A DNA stretch of 40,789 nucleotides from Mycolicibacter heraklionensis (GTDB lineage: Bacteria; Actinomycetota; Actinomycetes; Mycobacteriales; Mycobacteriaceae). Positions 1 through 8,595 of the stretch are shown here, one piece after another. The notes under the pieces are model-generated. The model was not told the DNA's origin. It worked only from the letters and a program-made list of their open reading frames with translations, and made no database searches. The stretch spans positions 1-40,789 of the forward strand of contig LZME01000045.1 of NCBI GenBank assembly GCA_001673575.1, written 5' to 3'. Position 1 is the stretch's first letter. The number at the start of each line of letters is the position of its first letter. A program made the translations under genes and the position numbers.

Positions 1-77
1 GAAGGTGCCGCGGGCTGGCGTGTCGTCAGCGAGAACCAGAACGGCGTCGACGTTGCGGTCCTGCACGAGGTCGATCC
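1..77 (+). repeat. 77-base perfect inverted repeat, left copy
   Basis: Bases 1-77 are identical to the reverse complement of 394-470. Identity breaks at base 78, where the left copy has T and the reverse complement of 393 is G. The repeat begins exactly at the first base of the window and lies inside the penicillin-binding lipoprotein coding sequence. It could extend further left, outside the window. Confidence 0.97.
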
Positions 78-393
78 TGCACCGGCGCCCTCGCTGACCA
101 TCAGCTTGGACCGAGCGGTGCAGCGCGCCGCCCAGAACGCGGTCAACACCCGCGGCGACAAGGCGATGATGGTGGTGATCAAGCCGTCGACCGGTGAACT
201 GCTCGCCGTTGCACAGAATGCGGCTGCCGATGCCGACGGCCTGGTCGCGACCAGCGGTCTGTATCCGCCCGGATCGACGTTCAAGATGGTCACTGCGGGC
301 GCCGCGATCGAACGCGACATGGCGACGCCGAACTCCATGGTGGGTTGTCCCGGTGAACTCGACATCGGCCAGCGCACCATCCCCAACTACGGC
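1..393 (+). pseudogene. Inverted internal fragment of a penicillin-binding lipoprotein (start of transpeptidase domain)
   Basis: Frame 1 from the first base encodes the end of the N-terminal domain and the start of a penicillin-binding transpeptidase domain. The active-site SxxK motif is present as STFK in PPGSTFK (Ser codon 274-276, Lys codon 283-285). Homology stops at about base 393, after RTIPNYGG. Beyond that the frame reads antisense through the same gene until a stop at 774, so the SxN and KTG motifs are missing. The fragment lies on the opposite strand from its own N-terminal half at 387-1286 and shares a 77-base inverted repeat with it. It is therefore a displaced piece of one gene, not a second gene. 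The family resembles M. tuberculosis Rv2864c, a class B PBP lipoprotein acting on peptidoglycan outside the membrane. It starts at the window edge, so what lies upstream is unknown. Confidence 0.85.
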
Positions 394-1286
394 GGATCGA
401 CCTCGTGCAGGACCGCAACGTCGACGCCGTTCTGGTTCTCGCTGACGACACGCCAGCCCGCGGCACCTTCGAGTTGGGTCGCGACCGCCTTTTTGACTTC
501 GCTGATGAGCATCGGCGCGAAGTGGTCGTCGGTGGGCAACAGATCGGGGCGCGGGGTGACCACGACTCCCGGGAGGGCGCCGATGGCGGGTTCGACGCGG
601 TCGTGGTCGGCCTTGCGCAGCGTGATCAGGTCCAGCGGAGACCTCGAGGAACTGGCCTGTTCGGCCAACCGCTGCGGGTCGCCCAATGCGTCGTCGAAGG
701 GGCGCAAGGCGTCGACCACCGCCCGAGCAGTGCCCATCAGGTTTCGTCCGGCCCGGGTGGCGTCCAACATGTAGTGGTAGACGTAGCCCGGCACCAGCAC
801 ATCGGTGCCGCCCACCTCGTTCACCGCGGCGCGGCGCGGCGGGTCGGCCCGCAGCGCGAAGGTCTGGTGCTCGCCCAGTTTGGGGTGCAGGCCGGTGGCC
901 GTCCAGCGCACCGTCCAGTGGCCTTCGTTTCGGACCATCTTGAGCTGGCCGTCGTAGGCCCAGGTCCGGTTCTTCGGCAGCTTCCAGGTGTAGCGGTAGG
1001 CCACGGTGCCGGTGTCGTCGTTATAGCGGGCGCTGAGCAGCTGGGCATCCAGGTGTTCGGCCTGTAGGCCCGCCCAGGCGGCGTTGAGTGCGCTGCGTGC
1101 CGCAGACGGGTCGTCGCTGAGCTCCGCGGCCGTCGCGGTGTCGCCGGTGGCCAGGGCGGCGAAGAACCGCTCGGCGACGGGCCCTGGACCGTCCGGGCGG
1201 GGCGTGCAGGCCGACATGCCGGCTGCGGTCAGCATGACGGTTACCAGGCCCGTGACGCGTGTGACGAATGAGCTTGCAGTTGTCAT
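387..1286 (-). pseudogene. Penicillin-binding lipoprotein, N-terminal part, truncated by foldback
   Basis: The ATG at 1286 gives MTTASSFVTRVTGLVTVMLTA..., a signal peptide ending in a lipobox-like MSAC, so a membrane-anchored lipoprotein is expected. The next ~260 residues match the NTF2-like/MecA_N-type N-terminal domain of mycobacterial class B PBPs (Rv2864c type), including AERFFAALATGD near the start. After VLHEVDP the reading frame enters the inverted segment and stops at once (TAG at 387-389). The catalytic domain is therefore absent from this strand, and its first third sits inverted at 78-393. As assembled the product would be inactive. If the foldback is an assembly error, the real gene is intact and extends beyond the window. 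It lies 130 bases downstream of the GNAT gene. Confidence 0.85.
394..470 (-). repeat. 77-base perfect inverted repeat, right copy
   Basis: This is the partner of 1-77 in opposite orientation. It encodes the last native residues (EGAAGWRVVSENQNG to HEVDP) of the minus-strand N-terminal fragment of the penicillin-binding lipoprotein. At its left end the coding sequence jumps into the inverted segment 78-393. Confidence 0.97.
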
Positions 1287-1294
1287 TGGGGCTG

Positions 1295-1300
1295 ATGTTA
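1295..1300 (-). promoter_or_regulatory. Possible -10 element for leaderless PBP transcript
   Basis: On the minus strand TAACAT lies 8 bases before the ATG of the lipoprotein gene, and no Shine-Dalgarno sequence is visible. That spacing fits a leaderless mRNA starting at the ATG, which is common in mycobacteria. This is inference from sequence only. Confidence 0.35.
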
Positions 1301-1416
1301 CGAAATAGCCACGGTCGCCAGGGGGAGGCGCACCGAGGCTGGGGGTCGCGTGTCCGCTACTCGAACTTTTCCGCGCCAACCGCAGCTTCGGCGAAGAGCA
1401 CGAACGGATCCCGAGA

Positions 1417-2268
1417 TCAGTCGAGCAACACGGTCGCGAAGGTGCCGACCTGCGTGAAACCCACCCGCTCATAGGTGGACCGCGCCACCTCGTTGAAATC
1501 GTTGACGTAGAGGCTGGCGACGCGCCCGGTGCCGACGATGACCGCGGCCAGCATCGCGGTACCGCCGGCGCCCAGGCCGCGACCGCGTCGGTCCGGGTGC
1601 ACCCAGACACCCTGGATCTGCCCCACCGCCGGCGACTGGGAACCCACCTCGGCCTTGAAGACGACCTCGCCTCGCTCGAAGCGTGCCCAGGCCCGGCCCG
1701 ACGCGATCAGGTTCGACACCCGACGGCGATAGGCGCGGCCACCGTCACCGGCCCGCGGATCCACGCCGACCTCACCGATGAACATGTCGACGGCGGCCAC
1801 CAGGTATGCGTCGAGCTCGTCGGGGCGCACCTGACGCACTTCGGCATCCATGGGGCAGGTGGGCATGGTGTGCAGTGCCATCAGTGGTTGGCTCTCGCGC
1901 ACATCACGAGCCGGGCCCCAGGAATCGGCGAGACGCTGCCACATCGGCAACACCAATTCGGCCCGGCCCACCAACGACGAACAGCGCCGAATCGCACCGA
2001 CCGCCTTGTCGGCGAACGCGGTGAGGTCGGCCGGGGCGCCGCGCAGTGGGATCAGGTTCGCGCCTGCGTAACACAGGGATTCGTCCACGCCGCCGCGCGT
2101 CCACAATTCCCCGCCGATCGACCGGGGGTCGACACCGTGATCGGCGACTCGCGCGGCGACCATGCAGGAACCGATCGGATCCTCTTCGAGCACCCGCCAG
2201 ACCGCGGCGGCGTCACGCGCTACGGACACCCGTCGCTGGTCGAGACGGAACTCGGGCGGAGCCGACAT
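1417..2268 (-). CDS. GNAT acetyltransferase with DUF4081-type N-terminal domain
   Basis: The product is 283 residues from the ATG at 2268 (MSAPPEFRLD). The N-terminal half (APAVWRVLEEDPIGSCMVA type) resembles the DUF4081 domain of actinobacterial acetyltransferases. The C-terminal half is a Gcn5-related fold with the acetyl-CoA-binding stretch VHPDRRGRGLGAGGTAML and the late strand VNDFNEVARSTYERVGF. Length and position beside ispG match M. tuberculosis Rv2867c (284 residues). It should transfer an acetyl group from acetyl-CoA to an unknown amine. It is the last gene downstream of ispG, with a 55-base gap, so it is probably read from the same transcript. Confidence 0.9.
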   Translation of the reverse strand: MSAPPEFRLDQRRVSVARDAAAVWRVLEEDPIGSCMVAARVADHGVDPRSIGGELWTRGGVDESLCYAGANLIPLRGAPADLTAFADKAVGAIRRCSSLVGRAELVLPMWQRLADSWGPARDVRESQPLMALHTMPTCPMDAEVRQVRPDELDAYLVAAVDMFIGEVGVDPRAGDGGRAYRRRVSNLIASGRAWARFERGEVVFKAEVGSQSPAVGQIQGVWVHPDRRGRGLGAGGTAMLAAVIVGTGRVASLYVNDFNEVARSTYERVGFTQVGTFATVLLD

Positions 2269-2323
2269 AGTGACTCTTTCTGGCGAACTCAACTGCCGCG
2301 CGCCTATGGCGATCCGGCTGGGA

Positions 2324-3475
2324 TCAGCTTACGGCGACGGTGGGAGAACCGCCGGGAGATCCATCCTCCATCTCGGCGGCCAGGCGCATGGCCTCCTCGA
2401 TCAGGGTCTCCACGATCTGCGCCTCGGGAACAGTCTTGATCACCTCGCCCTTGACGAAGATCTGGCCCTTGCCGTTGCCGGACGCCACGCCCAGATCCGC
2501 CTCGCGCGCCTCGCCGGGGCCGTTGACCACACAGCCCATCACCGCCACCCGCAGTGGGACGTCGATCCCCTCCAGTCCGGCGGTGACCTCGTTGGCCAAC
2601 CGGTAGACATCCACCTGAGCGCGCCCGCACGACGGGCACGACACGATCTCAAGACCGCGCGGCCGCAGGTTGAGCGACTCCAGAATCTGGTTGCCGACTT
2701 TGACTTCTTCCACCGGCGGAGCTGACAGCGACACCCGAATGGTGTCACCGATGCCGCGCGACAACAGCGCGCCGAACGCCACGGCGGATTTGATGGTGCC
2801 CTGGAAAGCCGGGCCGGCCTCGGTGACGCCCAGGTGCAGCGGGTAGTCGCAGCGCTCGGCCAGCAGCTCGTATGCGGCCACCATCACGACCGGGTCGTTG
2901 TGCTTGACGCTGATCTTGATGTCACCGAAGCCGTGTTCCTCGAACAGCGACGCTTCCCACAGAGCGGACTCCACCAACGCCTCGGGGGTGGCTTTGCCGT
3001 ACTTGGCCAAGAACCGCTGATCCAACGAACCGGCGTTGACGCCGATCCGGATCGGGATGCCGGCGGCGCCGGCGGCCTTGGCCACCTCACCGACCCGACC
3101 GTCGAACTCCTTGATGTTGCCCGGGTTCACCCGGACGGCGGCACAGCCGGCGTCGATCGCGGCGAAGATGTACTTGGGCTGGAAGTGGATGTCGGCGATC
3201 ACCGGGATCTGGCTGTGCCGGGCGATCTCGGCCAGCGCGTCGGCGTCCTCTTGGCGGGGGCAGGCCACCCGCACGATGTCGCAACCCGAGGCGGTCAACT
3301 CCGCGATCTGTTGCAAGGTCGCATTGACGTCGTGGGTCTTGGTGGTGCACATCGACTGCACCGCGATCGGATGGTCGCTACCCACCCCGACCCCGCCGAC
3401 CTTCAGTTGGCGGGTCTTACGACGTGGCGCCAGTGTGGGCGGAGGGGCTGCCGGCATGCCTAGGCCGACGCTCAT
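2324..3475 (-). CDS. ispG: 4-hydroxy-3-methylbut-2-enyl-diphosphate synthase (IspG/GcpE)
   Basis: This 383-residue protein converts methylerythritol cyclodiphosphate to HMBPP in the MEP isoprenoid pathway. It is an iron-sulfur enzyme. The N-terminal TIM-barrel carries the family stretches [23 protein letters not shown] and [10 protein letters not shown]. The C-terminal domain carries the [4Fe-4S] ligands as SCPSCGRAQ plus [10 protein letters not shown], whose glutamate is also conserved. Length is normal (Rv2868c is about 387). It lies 13 bases downstream of rip1 and in the same cluster as dxr, so two steps of the MEP pathway are co-directional here. Confidence 0.98.
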   Translation of the reverse strand: MSVGLGMPAAPPPTLAPRRKTRQLKVGGVGVGSDHPIAVQSMCTTKTHDVNATLQQIAELTASGCDIVRVACPRQEDADALAEIARHSQIPVIADIHFQPKYIFAAIDAGCAAVRVNPGNIKEFDGRVGEVAKAAGAAGIPIRIGVNAGSLDQRFLAKYGKATPEALVESALWEASLFEEHGFGDIKISVKHNDPVVMVAAYELLAERCDYPLHLGVTEAGPAFQGTIKSAVAFGALLSRGIGDTIRVSLSAPPVEEVKVGNQILESLNLRPRGLEIVSCPSCGRAQVDVYRLANEVTAGLEGIDVPLRVAVMGCVVNGPGEAREADLGVASGNGKGQIFVKGEVIKTVPEAQIVETLIEEAMRLAAEMEDGSPGGSPTVAVS

Positions 3476-3488
3476 GAGGGGGCTCCTA

Positions 3489-4706
3489 TCAAAACAGCCT
3501 GATCGGATTGACCAAGTCGGCGGTCACAGTGAGCAGCATGTAGCCGACCACCACCACCAAGACTACGTAAGTGGCCGGCATCAGCTTGAGATAGTTCACC
3601 GGTGCTGCCGCGACCTTCCCGCGGGCCGTCCTGAGCATGTTGCGAAGTTTTTCGAACAGAGCGATCGCGATGTGGCCGCCGTCGAACGGCAGCAACGGCA
3701 CCAAGTTCAGCACGCCCAGGATGAAGTTCAGCTGCGCGAGGAAGAACCAGAACGCCACCCACAGTCCGTGATCGACGGTGTCGCCGCCGATGATCGAGGC
3801 GCCCACCACGCTGATCGGAGTTTCGGGGTCACGCTGCCCGTGCGGGTTGCCAATGGCGTGCACCAGCGCGCCGACCTTGGAGGGGATGTTCGCCAGCGAC
3901 TTGCCCAGCAGGACCGAGAGGTCCCCGCTGAAGCCGAAGGTGGCCGGTACCGCGGTGATCGGGTTGTACTGGGTCGGTCCGAATTGGGCGGCGCCCACCC
4001 CGATCGCGCCGACGGTGCTGGGGACGGCCTCACGGTCGGGGCCGTCGGCGATCCAGCGCTGCGTGGGAGTCACGTCGACGTACTTGGTGAGGGTGGCGCC
4101 GTCGCGCTCGACGACGATCGGCGTGGTGCCGTGCTGTTTGCGCACGGCCGTGGCCATCTCCTCGAAGGTGGACACCGGCGTGTCACCGACCTTGACCACC
4201 ACGTCACCGGATTCGATGCCGGCCAGCGCCGCCGGGCCGGGGCCCGAGCAGGTGCCCAGTTCACCCTTGACGACTTCGGGTGCCACACAGGCGGTTTCGC
4301 CGATGACAGCGGTGGTGGGGGCGTGCAGGTTGGGCAGGCCCCAGATCACCGCGATGGCGTAGACCAGCACTAGGCCGATGATGAAGTTCATGGCGGGGCC
4401 GGCGGCCAGCACGGCCACCCGCTTCCATGTCTTCTGCTTGTACATGGCGCGGTCGACCTCGTCGGGCGCCAGCTCCTCCACGGCGGTCATGCCCGCGATG
4501 TCGCAGAAGCCGCCGGCCGGGATCGCCTTGAGGCCGTACTCGGTCTCGCCGCGGCGCGTCGACCACAGCGTGGTTCCGAAGCCGACGAAGTAGCGGCGCA
4601 CCTTCATGCCGGTGGCGCGCGCCACCCACATGTGGCCGCATTCATGCAGCGCCACCGAAACCAGGATGGCCAGCGCGAACAGCGCGATGCCGACCGCGAA
4701 CATCAT
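3489..4706 (-). CDS. rip1: Site-2-type intramembrane zinc metalloprotease Rip1 (RseP family)
   Basis: This 405-residue protein cleaves membrane-embedded anti-sigma factors. In M. tuberculosis, Rip1 (Rv2869c) controls several sigma factors and cell-envelope composition. The first membrane segment carries the zinc site HECGH (H21, E22, H25). A PDZ domain occupies the middle ([20 protein letters not shown], then [11 protein letters not shown]). The C-terminal membrane segments carry the third zinc-ligand region, LLPFDGGH. The ATG at 4706 overlaps the dxr stop codon by 4 bases, so translation is coupled. Length matches Rv2869c (404). Confidence 0.97.
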   Translation of the reverse strand: MMFAVGIALFALAILVSVALHECGHMWVARATGMKVRRYFVGFGTTLWSTRRGETEYGLKAIPAGGFCDIAGMTAVEELAPDEVDRAMYKQKTWKRVAVLAAGPAMNFIIGLVLVYAIAVIWGLPNLHAPTTAVIGETACVAPEVVKGELGTCSGPGPAALAGIESGDVVVKVGDTPVSTFEEMATAVRKQHGTTPIVVERDGATLTKYVDVTPTQRWIADGPDREAVPSTVGAIGVGAAQFGPTQYNPITAVPATFGFSGDLSVLLGKSLANIPSKVGALVHAIGNPHGQRDPETPISVVGASIIGGDTVDHGLWVAFWFFLAQLNFILGVLNLVPLLPFDGGHIAIALFEKLRNMLRTARGKVAAAPVNYLKLMPATYVVLVVVVGYMLLTVTADLVNPIRLF

Positions 4707-5878
4707 CGGGTGATTCCGACCTTTCTCGTAGCTATCGCCTCGACGGCGCGAGCCGCTCGCTGCTTGGCCCAGCGCTGCGCATCGAGTACCTCATCCACGG
4801 TAGCGGGTTGCGCGGCCCATTGGTCGGCGGCGCCCAGCACCTCGGCGATGGTGGCCACGATCGCCGGGAAACTGATCCGGCCCGCCAGGAAGGCCTCTGC
4901 TGCCTCCTCGTTGGCGGCGTTGTAGACCGCGGTCATGCAGCCACCGGTCCCCCCGGCGTGGCGGGCCAGCTGCACCGCCGGGAACACGGTGTCGTCGAGC
5001 GGTTCGAACTCCCAGGTGGAGGCGGTGGAGAAGTCGCAGGCCGCGGCCGCACCGGGGACCCGCGCCGGCCAGCCCAGGGCCAGCGCGATCGGCAGCCGCA
5101 TGTCCGGCGGGCTGGCCTGGGCGATGGTCGATCCGTCGATGAAGGTGACCATGGAATGCACGATCGACTGCGGGTGTACGACGACGTCGATGCGGTCGTA
5201 GGGAACGCCGAACAGCAGATGGGTTTCGATGAGCTCGAGGCCCTTGTTCACCAGCGAGGCCGAATTCAGGGTGTTCATCGGACCCATCGACCAGGTCGGA
5301 TGCGCCCCAGCCTGCTCGGGAGTGACGTGCTCCAGCTCGGCGGCGCTCCAGCCGCGGAACGGTCCACCCGAAGCGGTCAGCACCAGCCTGGCGACTTCGT
5401 CGGGCGTGCCGCCGCGAAGGCACTGCGCCAGCGCGGAGTGCTCGGAGTCCACCGGCACGATCTGCCCAGGCTCGGCGGCCGCCAGGACCAGCGGACCGCC
5501 GGCGATCAGGGATTCCTTGTTGGCCAGGGCCAGCCGTGCACCGGTCTCCAGCGCGGCCAGCGTGGGCCGTAGCCCGAGCGCGCCGACCAGGGCGTTGAGC
5601 ACCACGTCGGCCTCGGTGTCGTACACCAGCCGAGTCACGGCGTCGGGGCCGCGATAGGGAGCCTCGAGCGCCTCGCCGACCTGGGTGTCGGCCACGGCGA
5701 TGTTGGCGACCCCGGTCTCGGTGCGCTGGTCGGCCAGCAGCTGCGGGTTACCGCCTCCGGCGGCCAGCCCGACGATCTCGAAACGGTCCGGGTTCGCCGC
5801 GACGACCTCCAACGCCTGGGTTCCGATCGAGCCGGTGGAGCCCAACAGCAGAACTTTGATCCGGCGGCCCGTGCTCAC
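4703..5878 (-). CDS. dxr: 1-deoxy-D-xylulose 5-phosphate reductoisomerase
   Basis: This is the NADPH-dependent first committed step of the MEP pathway and the target of fosmidomycin. The NADPH-binding loop is [11 protein letters not shown] at the N-terminus. Substrate and metal sites include [33 protein letters not shown] and [10 protein letters not shown]. The GTG at 5878 is chosen because the product then starts at [16 protein letters not shown]. Longer forms add a non-homologous leader that would run into the upstream gene. The 391-residue length is somewhat shorter than M. tuberculosis Dxr (413). It begins 4 bases after the VOC gene stop and overlaps rip1 by 4 bases. Confidence 0.97.
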   Translation of the reverse strand: MSTGRRIKVLLLGSTGSIGTQALEVVAANPDRFEIVGLAAGGGNPQLLADQRTETGVANIAVADTQVGEALEAPYRGPDAVTRLVYDTEADVVLNALVGALGLRPTLAALETGARLALANKESLIAGGPLVLAAAEPGQIVPVDSEHSALAQCLRGGTPDEVARLVLTASGGPFRGWSAAELEHVTPEQAGAHPTWSMGPMNTLNSASLVNKGLELIETHLLFGVPYDRIDVVVHPQSIVHSMVTFIDGSTIAQASPPDMRLPIALALGWPARVPGAAAACDFSTASTWEFEPLDDTVFPAVQLARHAGGTGGCMTAVYNAANEEAAEAFLAGRISFPAIVATIAEVLGAADQWAAQPATVDEVLDAQRWAKQRAARAVEAIATRKVGITR

Positions 5879-5882
5879 CCAC

Positions 5883-6278
5883 CTATTGTGCTCCCGCGTA
5901 GTTGCCGAAGCTCCACAGGTTGCCTTCCGGATCACGGACGGCGAATTCGCGGGCGCCGTAGTCGGTGTCGGTCAGCGGTCGGATCACCTCGGCCCGGCGC
6001 TCCAGGACCCGCTGGTAGAGGCCGTCGGGGTCGGTGGTGAAGACATAACCGCCAGCGGTACCCGGCTCGCGGCACCAGTCATTGCCGGGTTTGTGGCTGC
6101 CGAGCATGATGCCGCCGACGCCCTCTGGCCAGCGCAGTTCGGCATGGGCGATGGTGTCCCCGTCATCGCCGTGGCGGGCGGTGACGGCGAAGCCGAAGGT
6201 GTCGACGTAGTAGTCGATGAGTTTGCGCGCGTCATGCGCTTGCAGGGTCAACCAGACGGTCGGATTCTGATGCGTCAT
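5883..6278 (-). CDS. VOC (glyoxalase/bleomycin-resistance superfamily) protein
   Basis: The product is 131 residues from the ATG at 6278 ([13 protein letters not shown]). It has the paired beta-alpha-beta-beta-beta fold pattern of the superfamily, with [15 protein letters not shown] in the first module and [17 protein letters not shown] at the end of the second. Substrate is unknown; members include glyoxalases, dioxygenases and antibiotic-binding proteins. Its start lies 47 bases inside the 3' end of the AraC gene and its stop is 4 bases before dxr. It therefore appears inserted between the AraC regulator and the MEP genes and is probably co-transcribed with both. Confidence 0.9.
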   Translation of the reverse strand: MTHQNPTVWLTLQAHDARKLIDYYVDTFGFAVTARHGDDGDTIAHAELRWPEGVGGIMLGSHKPGNDWCREPGTAGGYVFTTDPDGLYQRVLERRAEVIRPLTDTDYGAREFAVRDPEGNLWSFGNYAGAQ

Positions 6279-7140
6279 GACTCCACTCTGACCGCAGGGC
6301 ATGACCGCCGTCTTGAATGTTTTGGAACTCTTCGGCCAGCCATGCCGCCGGCGAGACCCCGGCGTAGCGCACGAACTCGCGCGTCAGATGTGCCTGATCG
6401 GCGTATCCGGCAGCAACCGCCACACCCGCCAGGTCGACCTGCTGATACCGGCGAGCGTCGTCGGCCATTCGGGCGGTCGCGTACTCGAAACGCATCAGCA
6501 TGGCCACCGCTTTCGGGGTGTGGCCCACCTCGCGCCGAAACAGCGTGGTCAGATGTCGCTGGCTTACCCCAATCTGCTCGGCAATGCCTGCGATTGGCGT
6601 CCTCCCCCGGCTGCGCCCCAGCAGCTGCCACGCGTAGGCCACCTCCGGTCGCACGATGGTGTCGTGTCGGCGGTGCCCCTCAACGAGATAGTGCGCCACC
6701 AGCGCAAACGCGGCGGGCCAGGACCGAGTTTCGGCGATCCGCTCATGCAGCAACGCCGAGCCGCGGCCCAGGATGGGCAGCGCGTCGAAGTCGGAAACGC
6801 TCAGCTCGGCTGCGGGCACGCCGAACACCGCGCGTGAGGCCAACGGGTGCAGGGCCACCTGCACACCCGCCTGACCGCGGCGCTGGCGCACATGACTCGC
6901 CTGCACGTGCAGGCCGCCCAGGAGAACTGGATTCGGCGCGGCCGCCGGCAGCGCCTCGGCGGTTTCGGCGGCTTCCACTCCCTCGTCGAGGCTGACGATG
7001 AACGTCACTGTCGACGACGGCATCCCCCGGTGCACGGTGTCCGGCACATCGAGTGCGCGGTAGCCCACCATCGACGTCACGCCGGGCGCGGTGCGCGGCG
7101 GGGCCACGGCGAAATCCCAGTTCCGCGGCTGATCAGCCAT
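6232..7140 (-). CDS. AraC-family transcriptional regulator
   Basis: The product is 302 residues from the ATG at 7140 (MADQPRNWDF). The N-terminal ~170 residues form an effector or dimerisation domain without a clear signature. The C-terminal ~100 residues contain the two helix-turn-helix motifs of the AraC family. These are IAGIAEQIGVSQRHLTTLFRREVGHTPKAVAM and LAGVAVAAGYADQAHLTREFVRYAGVSPAAW. The 3' end overlaps the VOC gene by 47 bases, pointing to that gene as a partner or target. It is divergent from the DUF2236 operon, with 132 bases between start codons holding a palindrome at 7199-7215. Confidence 0.95.
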   Translation of the reverse strand: MADQPRNWDFAVAPPRTAPGVTSMVGYRALDVPDTVHRGMPSSTVTFIVSLDEGVEAAETAEALPAAAPNPVLLGGLHVQASHVRQRRGQAGVQVALHPLASRAVFGVPAAELSVSDFDALPILGRGSALLHERIAETRSWPAAFALVAHYLVEGHRRHDTIVRPEVAYAWQLLGRSRGRTPIAGIAEQIGVSQRHLTTLFRREVGHTPKAVAMLMRFEYATARMADDARRYQQVDLAGVAVAAGYADQAHLTREFVRYAGVSPAAWLAEEFQNIQDGGHALRSEWSHDASESDRLVDPASA

Positions 7141-7198
7141 AGCGCCCACGGTATCCCCGCAAGCTGACCCTTGACCGTCCATCACTGCCGATGCAGAA

Positions 7199-7215
7199 TC
7201 CTACAGGGTGTAGGA
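7199..7215. promoter_or_regulatory. Perfect palindromic operator candidate in AraC/DUF2236 divergent region
   Basis: TCCTACAGGGTGTAGGA has perfect 7-base arms around a 3-base centre and sits 58 bases before the DUF2236 start codon. The compact dyad is typical of TetR-type operators, and a TetR gene is third in the plus-strand operon. On the minus strand TAGGAT (7198-7203) also fits a -10 element for the AraC gene, so one site could control both directions. Confidence 0.55.
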
Positions 7216-7272
7216 ATTGGCTCGCGTCAGAAAGATTGGACCGAGCCAGAAAATCGGCGAAAGGCAGACGAA

Positions 7273-8358
7273 ATGAGCACTCTGCGCAAGTGGTTGTCCC
7301 TGCCCGACGCCGAGCCTGCCGAGGATTACGGCTTCTTCGGCCCAGACTCGGCGACCTGGAAGGTCTGGAGCTACCCGACATCACTGTCGATCGGCTTCCA
7401 GCGCGCCGTTGTCATCGAAGAACTCGACCCCGCACTGGTCGCGTCCGTCGATGCCACCCAGGCGATCTATGACCGGCCGCGGACCCGCTACGACCGCACC
7501 CTGCGCTACTTCGCGATGGTGGCCTTCGGCGAGAGCCGCACCACCGCAGAGGCAGCCGACATGCTGGTCCGGATCCACTCCAAGGCCATCGGCGTCGATC
7601 CGGTCACCGGCGCGCACTACGACGCCAACGACCCGGCCTCTCAGATGTGGATCCACCTCACCGCCTGGCACTCGATCCTCTACGCCTACGAGAAGTACGG
7701 ACCCGGACCGCTTTCGGCGGACGAAGAGGCGTCCTACTGGGCCGATTGTGCCAAGGCGGCCGAACTGCAGACCCTCGACCCGGCCGATGTTCCGCGCACC
7801 CGAGAGGGCGTCCAGGCCTACTTCGACCAGATGCGCCCGCAGCTGGTCGACTCCGATATTGCCCGGCGCGCAATGGCGCACCTGCTGCACGCCGAGGTGA
7901 TCCTGCCGCAGTCGCTGCCGAGGCTGCTATGGCCGGGCGCGCTGGTCGTTACCGCGTTCCTGCGCCGCGGCACCCTGGCGACCATGCCCCGCTGGATGCG
8001 CAAGCTCGGCGGCTTGAAAGCCACCGACACCTCTCGGGTGCTCGACGCACTGATCGTGCCGCCGCTGAGCGCCGCGTTCACGCTGCTGAGCCTGAGTCCC
8101 CGCGTGCAGCTGATGCTGCTGCGGCTGATCTCACCGATGACGCTTCCGATCGGCACCCGGGTGCTGCGGGCGATCCAGCCGGTGAACCCGATCACCACGA
8201 CTCCGCGGGAAGCCCAGAAACGCTACGGCTACGCCGTCCCGGCGCAGGCCCATCTGGAATTCCGAGCCAAGCAGTCGCATCGGGTCTTCGGCGAAGGCCT
8301 GGCGCCCAGCGACCAGGGGCTCATCGAATCGCAACCGATCCTGGGGAGCATCCGATGA
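7273..8358 (+). CDS. DUF2236/MpaB-family oxygenase-like protein
   Basis: This 361-residue protein belongs to the MpaB/latex-clearing-type family (DUF2236), whose studied members are haem-containing oxygenases. The product begins MSTLRKWLSLPDAEP. Family stretches include FFGPDSATWKVW near the start, IHSKAIGVDPVTGAHYDANDP in the middle and the helix MWIHLTAWHSILYAYEKYG, where conserved histidines occur. A hydrophobic segment around LLWPGALVVTAFL may associate with the membrane. Substrate is unknown. The start is supported by a weak GAAAGG upstream. The stop overlaps the ATG of the small membrane gene by 4 bases, and a TetR gene follows, suggesting one regulated unit. Confidence 0.85.
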   Translation: MSTLRKWLSLPDAEPAEDYGFFGPDSATWKVWSYPTSLSIGFQRAVVIEELDPALVASVDATQAIYDRPRTRYDRTLRYFAMVAFGESRTTAEAADMLVRIHSKAIGVDPVTGAHYDANDPASQMWIHLTAWHSILYAYEKYGPGPLSADEEASYWADCAKAAELQTLDPADVPRTREGVQAYFDQMRPQLVDSDIARRAMAHLLHAEVILPQSLPRLLWPGALVVTAFLRRGTLATMPRWMRKLGGLKATDTSRVLDALIVPPLSAAFTLLSLSPRVQLMLLRLISPMTLPIGTRVLRAIQPVNPITTTPREAQKRYGYAVPAQAHLEFRAKQSHRVFGEGLAPSDQGLIESQPILGSIR

Positions 8359-8591
8359 ATCTGGAGAGTGTGCAGCGCTTCCTCGACCGCCAGCTCAGCA
8401 TCCGCCAGATCTTCTTCCTCGGTTTCATGGCCTCGACACTGCTGGGCGCCTACCTGGTGATCGGACTGTTCTGGGCCGGCAGCCACTACCAGCACCTCCA
8501 CGACGTCCGCGGCCTGGACAAGGTGTTCTCCGTTCTCGGAGAGATCGTGGCCTGGCCGGTGCTGATCATCGCCGACATCCAATTACGCTGA
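8355..8591 (+). CDS. Small membrane protein, 78 residues
   Basis: The ATG overlaps the DUF2236 stop codon by 4 bases. The product (MNLESVQRFLDRQLSIRQ...) has one clear hydrophobic segment, roughly residues 19-43 (IFFLGFMASTLLGAYLVIGLFWAG), and a second weaker one near the end (FSVLGEIVAWPVLIIADI). No known domain is recognised. Tight coupling to the oxygenase-like gene suggests a membrane partner or anchor. Codon use looks like that of its neighbours. Confidence 0.75.
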   Translation: MNLESVQRFLDRQLSIRQIFFLGFMASTLLGAYLVIGLFWAGSHYQHLHDVRGLDKVFSVLGEIVAWPVLIIADIQLR

Positions 8592-8595
8592 AGCG

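Noticed and set aside
1..470. Phase-variable invertible segment (78-393 flanked by 77-base inverted repeats)
   Set aside because: Inverting 78-393 would extend the minus-strand ORF only to NYGG and then run into the second repeat copy. The rest of the transpeptidase domain would still be missing, so neither orientation gives an intact gene. No invertase gene is nearby.
405..1067. 220-codon plus-strand ORF inside the PBP gene
   Set aside because: It is antisense to the well-conserved lipoprotein coding sequence and has no domain; long antisense ORFs are expected in GC-rich DNA.
3036..4373. 445-codon plus-strand ORF opposite ispG and rip1
   Set aside because: It spans the ends of two conserved genes on the other strand, with low-complexity Arg/Gly/His-rich translation typical of antisense frames.
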